The position numbers and the translations under genes were made by a program. A DNA stretch of 64,000 nt, from the NCBI GenBank assembly GCA_000701945.1, contig KL370842.1, forward strand, positions 1 through 64,000. The letters are read 5' to 3'. The notes beneath the pieces are model-generated. The model saw only the letters and a list, made by a program, of their open reading frames with translations, had not been told where the DNA came from and searched no databases. Source of the stretch: Anaerotruncus sp. MC2020 (GTDB lineage: Bacteria; Bacillota; Clostridia; Oscillospirales; Ruminococcaceae). Of the stretch, positions 36,814 through 45,789 are shown one piece after another (the stretch's first letter is position 1; each line of letters opens with the position of its first letter).

Positions 36814-37995
36814 ATGTCAAATGAAATGCAGTTAAAGTACGGCTGTAACCCGAACCAGAAGCCTTCAAGAGTTTACATGGCAGACGGCAGCGAGCTCCCG
36901 ATAGAGGTGCTCTGCGGCAGACCTGGCTACATCAACCTGCTCGACGCACTCAACGGCTGGCAGCTCGTAAAGGAGCTCAAGGCGGCTACAGGAGTATGCG
37001 CGGCTACCTCTTTCAAGCACGTATCGCCCGCGGGAGCAGCAATCGGCAGACCGCTCAGCGACGACCTCAAGAAGATATACTGGGTGGACGACCTCGGCGA
37101 GCTCACACCTCTCGCAAGCGCATATGCAAGAGCGCGCGGAGCTGACAGAATGTCCTCCTATGGCGACTTCATCGCTCTCTCGGACAAGGTAGACGTCTGC
37201 ACTGCAAAGATGATACAGCGCGAGGTATCGGACGGCGTTATCGCTCCCGACTACGACCCCGAGGCTCTCGAGATACTCAAGAGCAAGCGCAAGGGCACAT
37301 ACTGCATACTCAAGATAGACCCGAGCTACAAGCCCGCTCCTATCGAGACAAAGCAGGTATACGGCGTATCCTTCGAGCAGGGACGCAACGAGCTCGACAT
37401 CAACCGCGAGCTTCTCTCAAATGTAGTGACCGAGAACAAGGATATCCCCGACGACAAGAAGGACGACCTCCTCATTTCGCTCATCACGCTGAAGTACACG
37501 CAGTCCAACTCGGTATGCTACGTCAAGGACGGACAGGCTATCGGTATCGGGGCAGGACAGCAGTCCCGCATACACTGCACACGCCTCGCAGGACAGAAGG
37601 CTGACAACTGGTGGCTGAGGCAGTCTCCGCAGGTAATGGGCTTGCAGTTTGTTGACGATATCCGCCGCGCAGACCGCGACAACGCTATCGACGTATACAT
37701 CGGCGACGAGTACGAGGACGTGCTCCGCGAGGGCGAGTGGCAGAGAATATTCAAGGTAAAGCCCGCGGTATTCACAGTCGAGGAGAAGAAGGCATGGCTC
37801 GCGAAGAATACGGGCGTATGCCTCGGTTCGGACGCATTCTTCCCGTTCGGCGACAATATAGAGCGTGCGAAGAAGTCGGGCGTTGAGTACATCGCAGAGC
37901 CGGGCGGCTCTATCCGCGACGACAACGTTATAGAGACCTGCAACAAGTACAATATCGCAATGGCATTCACAGGCATACGCCTGTTCCACCATTAA
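36814..37995 (+). CDS. purH: AICAR formyltransferase, stand-alone
   Basis: 393 residues equal to the C-terminal (AICARFT) half of bifunctional PurH, without the N-terminal cyclohydrolase domain. It starts LKYGCNPNQKPSRVYM and has the catalytic Lys-His in TSFKHVSPAGAAIG near residues 65-78, and AGQQSRIHCTRLAGQKA near residue 247. It transfers a formyl group from 10-formyl-THF to AICAR; the product would pass to the PurO-type cyclohydrolase encoded upstream. AAGGAGG precedes the ATG. A terminator follows at 38074. Confidence 0.95.
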   Translation: MSNEMQLKYGCNPNQKPSRVYMADGSELPIEVLCGRPGYINLLDALNGWQLVKELKAATGVCAATSFKHVSPAGAAIGRPLSDDLKKIYWVDDLGELTPLASAYARARGADRMSSYGDFIALSDKVDVCTAKMIQREVSDGVIAPDYDPEALEILKSKRKGTYCILKIDPSYKPAPIETKQVYGVSFEQGRNELDINRELLSNVVTENKDIPDDKKDDLLISLITLKYTQSNSVCYVKDGQAIGIGAGQQSRIHCTRLAGQKADNWWLRQSPQVMGLQFVDDIRRADRDNAIDVYIGDEYEDVLREGEWQRIFKVKPAVFTVEEKKAWLAKNTGVCLGSDAFFPFGDNIERAKKSGVEYIAEPGGSIRDDNVIETCNKYNIAMAFTGIRLFHH

Positions 37996-38073
37996 GCGCG
38001 GAGCCCGCGCGGGCGGTTTCGCGGTATAGTTCATATAAAACGGCAGTGTCTTCCGCGCAGTAACCGAAATAGT

Positions 38074-38100
38074 AAAAGCTCCCCACAAGGGGAGCTTTTT
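38074..38100 (+). terminator. Terminator of the purine cluster
   Basis: AAAAGCTCCCC and GGGGAGCTTTTT form a strong stem with loop ACAA and T tracts on both strands. Confidence 0.88.
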
Positions 38101-38437
38101 CAATGCGTAGTTGCATACCGCGCGGGCGGGACGACGGCACCAATCGCGGAGAAAGAGTTCCGCCACAAATAAACTACTGCGCGAAACCGAAAGTTTCGCT
38201 CAAGCCTTTACAAAGGCTTGCAGAGTCCAGAGACAGCGTCTCTGGTCGCCGCTTATAGCTTTAAAAAGCGGCGAAATAAACCAAAGGGCGCTCTGCAAGG
38301 GGATGAATTTCAAAACAGCCCAGTGGGCTGTTTTGAAAGAGGGGAGGCTCTGCAAGAGAGAGCCTCCCCTTGTTCTGTTCCGTATTTGGTATGCCCGCGG
38401 AATTATTCCGTGCGTGATTGGTTGCCGTTACATTTTG
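38101..38437. repeat. Non-coding region with unlike hairpins
   Basis: No gene is seen. Successive inverted repeats include AAGCCTTTACAAAGGCTT, CCAGAGACAGCGTCTCTGG, a GCCGCTT/AAGCGGC stem, AAACAGCCCAGTGGGCTGTTT and GGGGAGGCTCTGCAAGAGAG-type arms ending CCTCCCC. They resemble the units at 16306-16550 and 47568-47730. Confidence 0.7.
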
Positions 38438-38675
38438 TAGGGGCGAGTTCCGCTCGCCCGCTAATATGCCTATAATTGTCGGGCGCACGGATAAGCAGCG
38501 CACCAAATCTTTGATTTGGATTGCGATGCTATATGCAGCTTTGCTGTAATGCGCCCCTACAGAATGACGCCGTTGGGATTTGGGGATTTGCGGACGCCCG
38601 AAGGGCGCCCCTACAGATATTCCGTTTATCGCGTGCGTTTCGGTAAATTGCGGGCGCTCGGAAAGCGCTCCTGCA
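38438..38675. repeat. Repeat cluster: three family B hairpins around copy A5
   Basis: TGTAGGGGCGAGTTCCGCTC at 38438, the branched 82-bp element (copy A5, 38480-38561, minus orientation), GCGGACGCCCGAAGGGCGCC ending CCTACA near 38614, and a looser GGGCGCTCGGAAAGCGCTCC hairpin near 38651. No coding content. Confidence 0.85.
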
Positions 38676-38691
38676 AGCAAACGCCATTAAC

Positions 38692-38721
38692 TTGACATTC
38701 CCGTTCAAATTGCGCTATAAT
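38692..38721 (+). promoter_or_regulatory. Promoter of recG
   Basis: TTGACA (38692-38697) and TATAAT (38716-38721) with an 18-bp spacer, 30 bp before the start codon. Confidence 0.82.
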
Positions 38722-38751
38722 AATTCTGACACTACACGAAAGGAGCTCAAC

Positions 38752-40788
38752 ATGGCTGCCGACCTTTTCTCCGAGATAGAATACCTGAAGGGCGTAGGCA
38801 AGGCTCGCGGCGAGAAGTACCGCAAGCTCGGCATTGCCTCTCCCTACGACCTCATCTACCACATACCCCGCGCCTACCTCGACTTCCGCGCGCACGTCCC
38901 GATATGTCAGGCGGTGCTCGGCGACTACAACGTGCTGAAGCTCACGATATTGCAGAAAAACCGCCCTCAGCGCGTGAGAGGCGGGCTCGTGATATGCAAC
39001 GCCATAGCCACGGACGGCGCTGACACCATAGTCATTGTCATATACAACAACATTTACGGCTTTCAGGCATTGCAGGAGGGGCAGACGTACTATATGTACG
39101 GCAAGGTCAACGGCACTCTGCTCCGCCGCGAGATAACCGCTCCCGTGTTCATCAGGGCAGACGAGAGCGTGCTGATACAGCCGATATATCGCCTTACGCA
39201 GGGGCTGTCGGTGAATATGGTGCGCACGAATATGCGGCAGGCGCTTGAAATAATGAAGAAGTTCCCGTTCGAGACTCTGCCGCAGGAGATACTCGACGGG
39301 TATCAGCTCCCGCCGCTGATGTGGTCGCTCGAGAACATACACTTCCCCGAGAGCGACCAAGCCGCCGAGGAGGCGCGCCGCCGTCTTGCCTTTGACGAGC
39401 TTTTGAAGCTCCAGCTCGGCATGACGATGATGAAGCTCCGCCGCAGGAATTCCACAGCCTACGCAATGGACAGCTCTGTGGCTATCGGCGATTTCACGCA
39501 GAATCTGCCGTTCGAGTTCACGGAGGGACAGAGCTCCGCAGTCGCGGATATCCTGCACGACCTCTGCCGCAGCACACCGATGAACCGCCTCCTGCAGGGC
39601 GACGTCGGAAGCGGCAAGACCGCCGTTGCAGCAGCGGCGTGCTGCTTTGCCGCGAAAAACGGCGTGCAGTCGGCGCTGATGGCACCGACGGAGATACTCG
39701 CCTCCCAGCACTACGCCACGCTCTCGGAGCTGCTCGAGCCGCTCGGCGTGAGGGTGTGCCTGCTGACGGGCTCGGCGACCGCGAAGAAGAAGGCGGATAT
39801 CCGCGCACGGCTCGCGGCAGGGGAGATAGACGTAATGGTCGGCACGCACGCGATAATACAGAAGGACGTCGAGTACAAGGCGCTCGGGCTCGTCATCACG
39901 GACGAGCAGCACCGCTTCGGAGTGGCACAGCGCGCCGCGCTCGCGGAGAAGGGTGATTCTCCGCACAGGCTGGTCATGTCCGCGACGCCTATCCCGCGCA
40001 CGCTCGCGCTGATGATATACGGCGACCTTGATATTTCGGTGATATCGCAGCTCCCCAAGGGCAGGCAGCCCGTGAAGACCTACGCGGTCACGGGGAAGAA
40101 GCGCGCGGACGCGTTCGGCTTCGTGCGGAAGCTGATAGACGAGGGGCGGCAGGCATACGTGGTCTGCCCGATGATAGAGGACAGCGACAGCGACCTCTTC
40201 GCGGTCAAGTCCTACGCTGAGGACGCCGCAAACGGCAATCTGAAGGGCTATTCGACGGCTCTTCTGCACGGACGTATGCGTGCGGCTGAGAAGGAGCGTG
40301 TGATGAAGAAGTTCCGCGACGGCGAGATACAGGCGCTCATCTGCACGACGGTCGTGGAGGTCGGAGTGGATGTCCCTAACGCGGCGGTCATGGTCATCGA
40401 AAACGCCGAGAGATTCGGCTTGTCGCAGCTCCACCAGCTCCGCGGACGCGTCGGCAGAGGCGAATTCCTGAGCTACTGCATACTCATCACGGACAACACG
40501 AACGAGGACTGCCTCAAGCGCATGAAGATAATGACGCACACGACGGACGGCTTCAAGATAGCGGAGGAGGACCTGAAAATGCGCGGACCTGGCGACTTCT
40601 TCGGCAGCGCGCAGCACGGACTCCCGCCGCTGAAGATAGCGGACGTGGCGTGCAGCATGGAGCTCTCGGGCAGGGCGCAGGAGTGCGCGCAGCGTATCCT
40701 CGCGAACGACCCGACGCTGAGCAAGCCGCAGCACCGCGCGTTGAAGCTCGACACAATGCGGCTGTTTGACAAGGATATCGTCGGATAG
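38752..40788 (+). CDS. recG: ATP-dependent DNA helicase RecG
   Basis: Branch-migration helicase for fork reversal and recombination, 678 residues. An N-terminal wedge (OB) domain starts with YLKGVGKARGEKYRKLGI. Helicase motifs follow: I (LLQGDVGSGKT, about residue 280), II (ITDEQHRFG), III (VMSATPIPRTLAL) and VI in QLHQLRGRVGRG. The ending LKMRGPGDFFGSAQHGLP is typical. AAAGGAG precedes ATG 38752. It is a single gene with its own promoter. Confidence 0.98.
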   Translation: MAADLFSEIEYLKGVGKARGEKYRKLGIASPYDLIYHIPRAYLDFRAHVPICQAVLGDYNVLKLTILQKNRPQRVRGGLVICNAIATDGADTIVIVIYNNIYGFQALQEGQTYYMYGKVNGTLLRREITAPVFIRADESVLIQPIYRLTQGLSVNMVRTNMRQALEIMKKFPFETLPQEILDGYQLPPLMWSLENIHFPESDQAAEEARRRLAFDELLKLQLGMTMMKLRRRNSTAYAMDSSVAIGDFTQNLPFEFTEGQSSAVADILHDLCRSTPMNRLLQGDVGSGKTAVAAAACCFAAKNGVQSALMAPTEILASQHYATLSELLEPLGVRVCLLTGSATAKKKADIRARLAAGEIDVMVGTHAIIQKDVEYKALGLVITDEQHRFGVAQRAALAEKGDSPHRLVMSATPIPRTLALMIYGDLDISVISQLPKGRQPVKTYAVTGKKRADAFGFVRKLIDEGRQAYVVCPMIEDSDSDLFAVKSYAEDAANGNLKGYSTALLHGRMRAAEKERVMKKFRDGEIQALICTTVVEVGVDVPNAAVMVIENAERFGLSQLHQLRGRVGRGEFLSYCILITDNTNEDCLKRMKIMTHTTDGFKIAEEDLKMRGPGDFFGSAQHGLPPLKIADVACSMELSGRAQECAQRILANDPTLSKPQHRALKLDTMRLFDKDIVG

Positions 40789-40814
40789 AGCAGTCAGCAA
40801 TTGACGCGAATGCA

Positions 40815-40840
40815 CAAAAAAGCCGCCCAATGGGCGGCTT
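40815..40840 (-). terminator. Terminator between recG and the FakA-like gene
   Basis: AGCCGCCCA/TGGGCGGCT stem (40821-40839). On the minus strand it runs into TTTTTT, a strong terminator for the FakA-like gene; on the plus strand the tract is TTTCG, weaker for recG. Confidence 0.85.
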
Positions 40841-40844
40841 TCGC

Positions 40845-42500
40845 TTATTCTACGGAAATTATGTAATAGTAAACGGGCTGACCGCCGTTGACGAGCATTA
40901 CCTCTATCTTGTCGTTCAGCTTCGACTGGAGGAGCTGCTGGAGCTGCTCCGCGTTTTCCTCGGTGACGTCCGAGCCGTATATCACGGTGACGTAGCTCGC
41001 GCCGCTCTTGCAGAGCTTCTTCGTGAGCTTGACCGTAGCCTTGTTGATGTCCTTTTCTGTGAAGGCGAGCTTGCCGTTATCGAGCGCGAGTATCTCGCCC
41101 TCCTTGATAGCGTGTCCCTCGAACTCGGAATCGCGCGCGGCGTAGGTGACGAGACCCGTCTGCACCTTCTCGAACGCCTTTGTCATATTTATCCTGTTCT
41201 CGGCGAGTCCGACGCTGTCGTCGAACGCCATCATAGCGGAAATTCCCTGCGGGATCGTCCTTGTCTGGAGTACGCACACGCTCTTGTCAGTGAGCTTCAC
41301 CGCCTGCTCGGCAGCCATGATAATGTTCTTGTTGTTCGGGAGCACGAACACTGTCTTTGCGGGAGTTGCCAGTATCGCGCGGAGGATATCGTCCGTGGAG
41401 GGGTTCATCGTCTGACCGCCGCGGACAACGAAGTCAACGCCGAGGTCGGTGAAGAGCGTCTCTATGCCGTGACCTGCCGCAACAGCGACGAAGCCGAACT
41501 CCTTCTCGGGGACAGCGGGCACGAAGCCTGCCTCGAGCTGTTCTGCCTCCTTGACCTTGTTCTTGTGCTGTATGCGCATATTCTCAATCTTGGGCTTGGG
41601 GTCGTTGATGAAGTAGCCGAATTCGAGCGCCTTCTGTATAGCCTTGCCGGGGTTATCGGTATGTACGTGAACCTTGATTATCTTCTCGTCGTCGACCACC
41701 ACGACGCAGTCGCCGATAGTTTCGAGGTAAGCCCTGAGCATGAAGGGGTCGGGGCAGTTCTCGTTCTTTTCGAGCATATACTCTGTGCAGTAGGTGAAGG
41801 TTATATCGTCGTCGTACTGGCTGACAGCCGTTCTGAACGCCTCTATAGAGTTGTCATCGGCAGCGGGCACCTCTGCGGGTACGGCAATACTGCCGCCGTT
41901 GAACACCTCATACATTGCTTTTATGATAATGGTGAAGCCCATACCGCCCGCATCGACAACGCCTGCCTTTTTGAGCTGCGGGAGCATTTCTGTTGTCTTT
42001 GCGAGTGTAGCCTCAGCCTCCGCGCAGACGTCAGACCAGAAGATGACGTCGCTGCTGTTGGAGAGAGCGCTCTCCTTTGCCTTTTCAGCCGCGCATCTCG
42101 AAACCGTGAGGATAGTACCCTCGACAGGCTTCATTACCGCCTTGTAAGCCGCCTTGACGCCGAGCTCGAGAGCTCTTGCGAAGTCCTCGCAGCCCGCCTC
42201 ATTTAGACCCGCGAGACCTTTTGAGATACCGCGGAATATGAGCGACAGGATAACGCCCGAGTTGCCGCGCGCACCTCTCAGCAGAGCGGATGCGGCTGCG
42301 GACGCTACGTCGGATACGCTGACATTGTCGGGGAGCCTTTTCAGCTCCTCGACCGCGTTGCCTATGGTCATGGACATATTAGTTCCCGTATCGCCGTCGG
42401 GCACGGGATATACGTTCAGCTCGTCGACCTCGCGCTTTCTGTTGTTAAGCGTAATCGCGGCAGAAATAACAGCGTCTCTGAATAAAGCACCGTTTATCAC
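40845..42500 (-). CDS. DAK2-domain kinase, FakA/YloV-like
   Basis: 551 residues. The N-terminal DAK2 (DhaL) domain has VYPVPDGDTGTNMSMT near residue 30, whose Asp residues bind Mg-ATP, and LLRGARGNSGVILS near residue 92. The middle and C-terminal parts match YloV/FakA proteins, which phosphorylate fatty acids bound to a FakB (DegV) partner. No degV gene is in the window. The Asp23 family gene sits directly upstream, the usual Firmicutes pairing. Confidence 0.92.
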   Translation of the reverse strand: MINGALFRDAVISAAITLNNRKREVDELNVYPVPDGDTGTNMSMTIGNAVEELKRLPDNVSVSDVASAAASALLRGARGNSGVILSLIFRGISKGLAGLNEAGCEDFARALELGVKAAYKAVMKPVEGTILTVSRCAAEKAKESALSNSSDVIFWSDVCAEAEATLAKTTEMLPQLKKAGVVDAGGMGFTIIIKAMYEVFNGGSIAVPAEVPAADDNSIEAFRTAVSQYDDDITFTYCTEYMLEKNENCPDPFMLRAYLETIGDCVVVVDDEKIIKVHVHTDNPGKAIQKALEFGYFINDPKPKIENMRIQHKNKVKEAEQLEAGFVPAVPEKEFGFVAVAAGHGIETLFTDLGVDFVVRGGQTMNPSTDDILRAILATPAKTVFVLPNNKNIIMAAEQAVKLTDKSVCVLQTRTIPQGISAMMAFDDSVGLAENRINMTKAFEKVQTGLVTYAARDSEFEGHAIKEGEILALDNGKLAFTEKDINKATVKLTKKLCKSGASYVTVIYGSDVTEENAEQLQQLLQSKLNDKIEVMLVNGGQPVYYYIISVE

Positions 42501-42520
42501 GTTCTATTTCCTCCCAATAA

Positions 42521-42877
42521 TCAGCAGCTCATATCGTCGACGTACACATTGACCTTGCTGACGTCGATGCCGACTGATTCCTCTATCGTAAATGTTATCT
42601 TGTGGGTGATGCTGTTTACGGCAGCGGCAATATTAGTGCCGTAGGTGACCTTGATATGGAGGTCGATGATGAGACCGCCGCTGCTGTCCGTGCGGACGAG
42701 CACCCCTTTGCGCTTGCACATACGTCCTCCCGTAAGCGATGAAACTGCCGAGCGGAACGTATTCACGCTGCACACGTCGGCTACTCCGAAGCAATCGCAT
42801 ACTGCGTGGCGGATAAGCTCGGTAAGATACTGCTCAGTGACTGTTATCTTGCCGATATGGTTTTCAACTGTTACCAT
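42521..42877 (-). CDS. Asp23/Gls24 family protein
   Basis: 118 residues beginning MVTVENHIGKITVTEQYLTE, with IRHAVCDCFGVADV and LHIKVTYGTNIAAAVNSI, the Asp23 (DUF322) pattern. Family members act at the membrane in envelope stress, and this short form regularly precedes the FakA-like gene. ATG 42877 matches homologous N-termini; a GTG three codons earlier is also possible and lies nearer the AGAGGAA site. Confidence 0.88.
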   Translation of the reverse strand: MVTVENHIGKITVTEQYLTELIRHAVCDCFGVADVCSVNTFRSAVSSLTGGRMCKRKGVLVRTDSSGGLIIDLHIKVTYGTNIAAAVNSITHKITFTIEESVGIDVSKVNVYVDDMSC

Positions 42878-43000
42878 AAAGCGCACTTCCTCTCTGGTTA
42901 ATGTAAGCCGCGCAGGGCACCTGATGAAGAAAGGAGCCGCGCTCCCCGAAGAAAGCTCGGGGACAATGACCGTCCTATGGCGGTCACGGGATATACATTA

Positions 43001-43029
43001 ATTATAACACAGCTTTGCGCAACTTGCAA
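43001..43029 (-). promoter_or_regulatory. Promoter of the Asp23-fakA-like operon
   Basis: On the minus strand TTGCAA (43029-43024) and TATAAT (43006-43001) are 17 bp apart. Confidence 0.78.
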
Positions 43030-43091
43030 TAGCTGTATACGAAAAAATTACGTTCTTTCCGTCCGAGCGGGCTCCGCGGGCAGACAGAAGC

Positions 43092-43118
43092 AAAAAGGAG
43101 CGCACCTGAGTGCGCTCC
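43092..43118 (-). terminator. Terminator of the NfnAB-like operon
   Basis: GGAGCGCA/TGCGCTCC stem (43097-43118) followed on the minus strand by TTTTT, 11 bp after the gltA-like stop codon. Confidence 0.88.
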
Positions 43119-43128
43119 CGAATGAGAC

Positions 43129-44514
43129 TTACTTGTTCTGGATGTACTCGTCCATAGCCGCGGCAGCCTTTTTGCCTGCGCCCATAGCGAGGATAACGGT
43201 AGCCGCGCCTGTAACAGCGTCGCCGCCCGCGTAAACGCCCTCCTTGGAGGTAAGGCCGTCCTCGTCGGCGATGATGCCGCCCCACTTCTGCGTATCAAGA
43301 CCCGCAGTAGTAGCCTTGATGAGGGGGTTGGGAGACGTACCGATGGACATGATAACGCAGTCAGCCTCTATCTCGAAGAACGCGCCGTCAATCGGAACAG
43401 GCTTAGCACGTCCCGAAGCGTCGGGCTCGGAGAGCTCCATCTGCTGGCAGATAACGCTCTTTACCCAGCCGTCCTCGGTAGCGGTTATCTCGGTCGGATT
43501 GGTGAGGAACTTGAAGTTGATGCCCTCTTCCATAGCGTGCTCGACTTCCTCCGCACGTGCGGGGAGCTCCTTTTCAGTACGGCGGTACACGATAGTGACG
43601 TCCGCGCCGAGACGCTTAGCACAGCGAGCCGCGTCCATAGCAACGTTTCCGCCGCCTACGATAACAGCGCTCTTGCCCGCCTTGATAGGAGTAGCACTGC
43701 CCTCCTTGTACGCCTTCATGAGGTTTATACGGGTGAGGAACTCGTTCGCGGAGTAAACACCGCTGAGGTTCTCACCTGGGATATTCATAAATCTGGGGAG
43801 ACCTGCGCCCGAGCCGATGAATACGCTCTCGAAGCCCTCCTCCTTCATGAGTTCGTCGACGGAAACAGTTCTGCCGACAACAGTATTTGTCTCGACCTTT
43901 ACGCCGAGAGCCTTGAGACCCTCAATCTCCTTCTGCACGATAGCCTTGGGGAGACGGAACTCGGGGATACCGTATGAGAGAACGCCGCCTGCAACGTGGA
44001 GAGCCTCGAAAATCGTGACATCGTAGCCCTTCTTGATGAGGTCGCCCGCGCACGCGAGTCCCGACGGACCCGAGCCGATGATAGCTACCTTGTGACCGTT
44101 TGAAGCGGGCTTCTGTACGGGAGCCTCGGGCTGAGCGTTATGCCAGTCAGCAACGAAGCGCTCGAGACGACCGATAGCGACGGGCTCGCCCTTTATGCCG
44201 CGGACGCACTTGCCCTCGCACTGGTTCTCCTGCGGACATACACGACCGCAGACAGCGGGCAGAGAGCTTGACTTGGTGATAACATCGTAAGCGCCTGCGA
44301 AGTCGCCCTCAGCGACCTTAGCGATGAAAGCGGGGATATCTATCTGCACGGGACAGCCCGTAGTACAGGGCTTGTTCTTGCAGTTGAGGCAGCGCTTAGC
44401 CTCATCTATAGCCTGCTCCTCGGTATAGCCGAGAGCTACCTCGGAGAAGTTCTTATTTCTGACGTCGGGAGCCTGAACAGGCATCTCGTTCTTTTTCAAA
44501 GACATATTAGCCAT
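43129..44514 (-). CDS. gltA: NADPH-dependent glutamate synthase small-subunit-like flavoprotein (NfnB/SudA type)
   Basis: 461 residues. The N-terminal Fe-S domain has CLNCKNKPCTTGCPVQIDIP near residue 42 and CGRVCPQENQCEGKCVRG near residue 90. It is followed by FAD (AIIGSGPSGLACAGDL) and NADPH (VIVGGGNVAMDAARCAKRLG) dinucleotide folds. No large glutamate synthase subunit is near. Paired with the next gene upstream it matches NfnAB/SudAB, which couples NADH, ferredoxin and NADPH. AAGGAGG lies 9 bp before ATG 44514, overlapping the preceding stop. Confidence 0.92.
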   Translation of the reverse strand: MANMSLKKNEMPVQAPDVRNKNFSEVALGYTEEQAIDEAKRCLNCKNKPCTTGCPVQIDIPAFIAKVAEGDFAGAYDVITKSSSLPAVCGRVCPQENQCEGKCVRGIKGEPVAIGRLERFVADWHNAQPEAPVQKPASNGHKVAIIGSGPSGLACAGDLIKKGYDVTIFEALHVAGGVLSYGIPEFRLPKAIVQKEIEGLKALGVKVETNTVVGRTVSVDELMKEEGFESVFIGSGAGLPRFMNIPGENLSGVYSANEFLTRINLMKAYKEGSATPIKAGKSAVIVGGGNVAMDAARCAKRLGADVTIVYRRTEKELPARAEEVEHAMEEGINFKFLTNPTEITATEDGWVKSVICQQMELSEPDASGRAKPVPIDGAFFEIEADCVIMSIGTSPNPLIKATTAGLDTQKWGGIIADEDGLTSKEGVYAGGDAVTGAATVILAMGAGKKAAAAMDEYIQNK

Positions 44515-44515
44515 T

Positions 44516-45355
44516 TCACTTTACCTCCTTGAACAGATTGCAGGCTTCCTCGTAGGCATGGCGCTCGAAGGGCTTATACATAGCGCCTCTTGCCATAGCC
44601 TCGTCGAAGTCGATGAGGTGACCGTCGAACTCGGGACCGTCAACGCACGCGAATTTGGTCTCGCCGCCGACAGTGAGACGGCAGCCGCCGCACATTCCCG
44701 TACCGTCTATCATAATGGGGTTCATGGAAGCAACAGTGGGTATCTCGTACTCCTTAGTTAAACGACAGACGAACTTCATCATTATCAGGGGACCGATAGT
44801 GATAACGCGGTCGTACTTCTCGCCGCTCTCGATGAGCTTCTTGAGGGCATCGGTAACGAGACCCTTCTCGCCCGCAGTACCGTCGTCGGACATGAGCACG
44901 AACTTTGAGCTTGCGGCTCTGAACTCGTCCTCGAGGATAACGAGGTCCTTATTGCGGAAGCCGACTATGGAGTGTACCTCAACGCCGAGCTCATGGAGCT
45001 TCTTTGCAACGGGGTAAGCGATAGCACAGCCCACGCCTCCGCCGACAACAGCGACCTTTTTGAGTCCCTCTGTCTCGGTGGGACGGCCGAGCGGACCAAC
45101 GAAATCGTGGAGGCAGTCACCCTCGTTCATGTGGTTGAGTTTTTCGGTAGTACCGCCGACTATCTGGAATATGATAGTAATGGAGCCCTTCTCGCGGTCG
45201 TAGTCAGCGACAGTGAGGGGGATACGCTCGCCCTCGCTGTCTGTTCTGAGGATAATGAACTGACCGGGCTCAGCCTTCTTGGCTACTCTCGGAGCGTAGA
45301 TTTTCATCAGAGTTACAGTAGGGTTGAGACTTTTCTTTTCAAGGATTTCAAACAT
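44516..45355 (-). CDS. Ferredoxin-NADP reductase subunit (NfnA/SudB type)
   Basis: 279 residues, FAD/NAD-binding protein of the PyrK/NfnA family. An N-terminal flavin domain (IPLTVADYDREKGSITIIF) is followed by an NAD domain (VAVVGGGVGCAIAYPVAKKL) and a [2Fe-2S] site with GMCGGCRLTVGG and a later Cys in KFACVDGPEFDGH. It forms the partner of the downstream gltA-like protein; in anaerobes this complex bifurcates electrons among NADPH, NAD and ferredoxin. A promoter lies at 45454-45482. Confidence 0.92.
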   Translation of the reverse strand: MFEILEKKSLNPTVTLMKIYAPRVAKKAEPGQFIILRTDSEGERIPLTVADYDREKGSITIIFQIVGGTTEKLNHMNEGDCLHDFVGPLGRPTETEGLKKVAVVGGGVGCAIAYPVAKKLHELGVEVHSIVGFRNKDLVILEDEFRAASSKFVLMSDDGTAGEKGLVTDALKKLIESGEKYDRVITIGPLIMMKFVCRLTKEYEIPTVASMNPIMIDGTGMCGGCRLTVGGETKFACVDGPEFDGHLIDFDEAMARGAMYKPFERHAYEEACNLFKEVK

Positions 45356-45453
45356 TGTCTTTTACCTTCTAACCAAATGGATTTGCAGCGCGGGGACTTT
45401 CGAGCCGTCGCCGTTGACGGGCGGGGATACAGGCGCAGCATAGCATACGAGTT

Positions 45454-45482
45454 ATTATACCACATTTTTCAGTGGATTTCAA
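45454..45482 (-). promoter_or_regulatory. Promoter of the NfnAB-like operon
   Basis: On the minus strand TTGAAA (45482-45477) and TATAAT (45459-45454) with a 17-bp spacer. Confidence 0.8.
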
Positions 45483-45492
45483 GTGTTTTCTT

Positions 45493-45785
45493 TGTAGGGG
45501 CGGATATTATCCGCCCGCAAATATGCGGAATATTTACGGGAACATTCCGTAGGGGCGCCCTTCGGGCGTCCGCGTCTTACATTGCAATTCGCCGATACGT
45601 GATGTAGGGAACGCCGCCCTCGGCGTTCCGCGCATAATCATTTGCTGTTTGATTTTGTGTAGTGGCGCATTACAGCAAAGCGCATATAGCATCGCAATCC
45701 AAATCAAAGATTTGGTGCGCTGCTTATCCGTGCGCCCGCAAACAAATGAAATGCTGACGGGCGAGCGGAACTCGCCCCTACAATT
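45493..45785. repeat. Repeat cluster: four family B hairpins and branched copy A6
   Basis: In order: TGTAGGGGCGGATATTATCC (45493), GTAGGGGCGCCCTTCGGGCG (45550), a TGTAGGGAACGCCGCCCTCG hairpin (45603), the 82-bp element (copy A6, 45658-45739, with a 2-base deletion that shortens the CAGC/GCTG arm), and GGGCGAGCGGAACTCGCCC with CCTACA (45761-45782). Nothing coding is seen. Confidence 0.85.
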
Positions 45786-45789
45786 TCGA

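Noticed and set aside
38626..40830. A 734-codon open frame antisense to recG
   Set aside because: It is the mirror of the biased codons of recG, has no recognisable domain or ribosome-binding site, and recG on the other strand is unambiguous.
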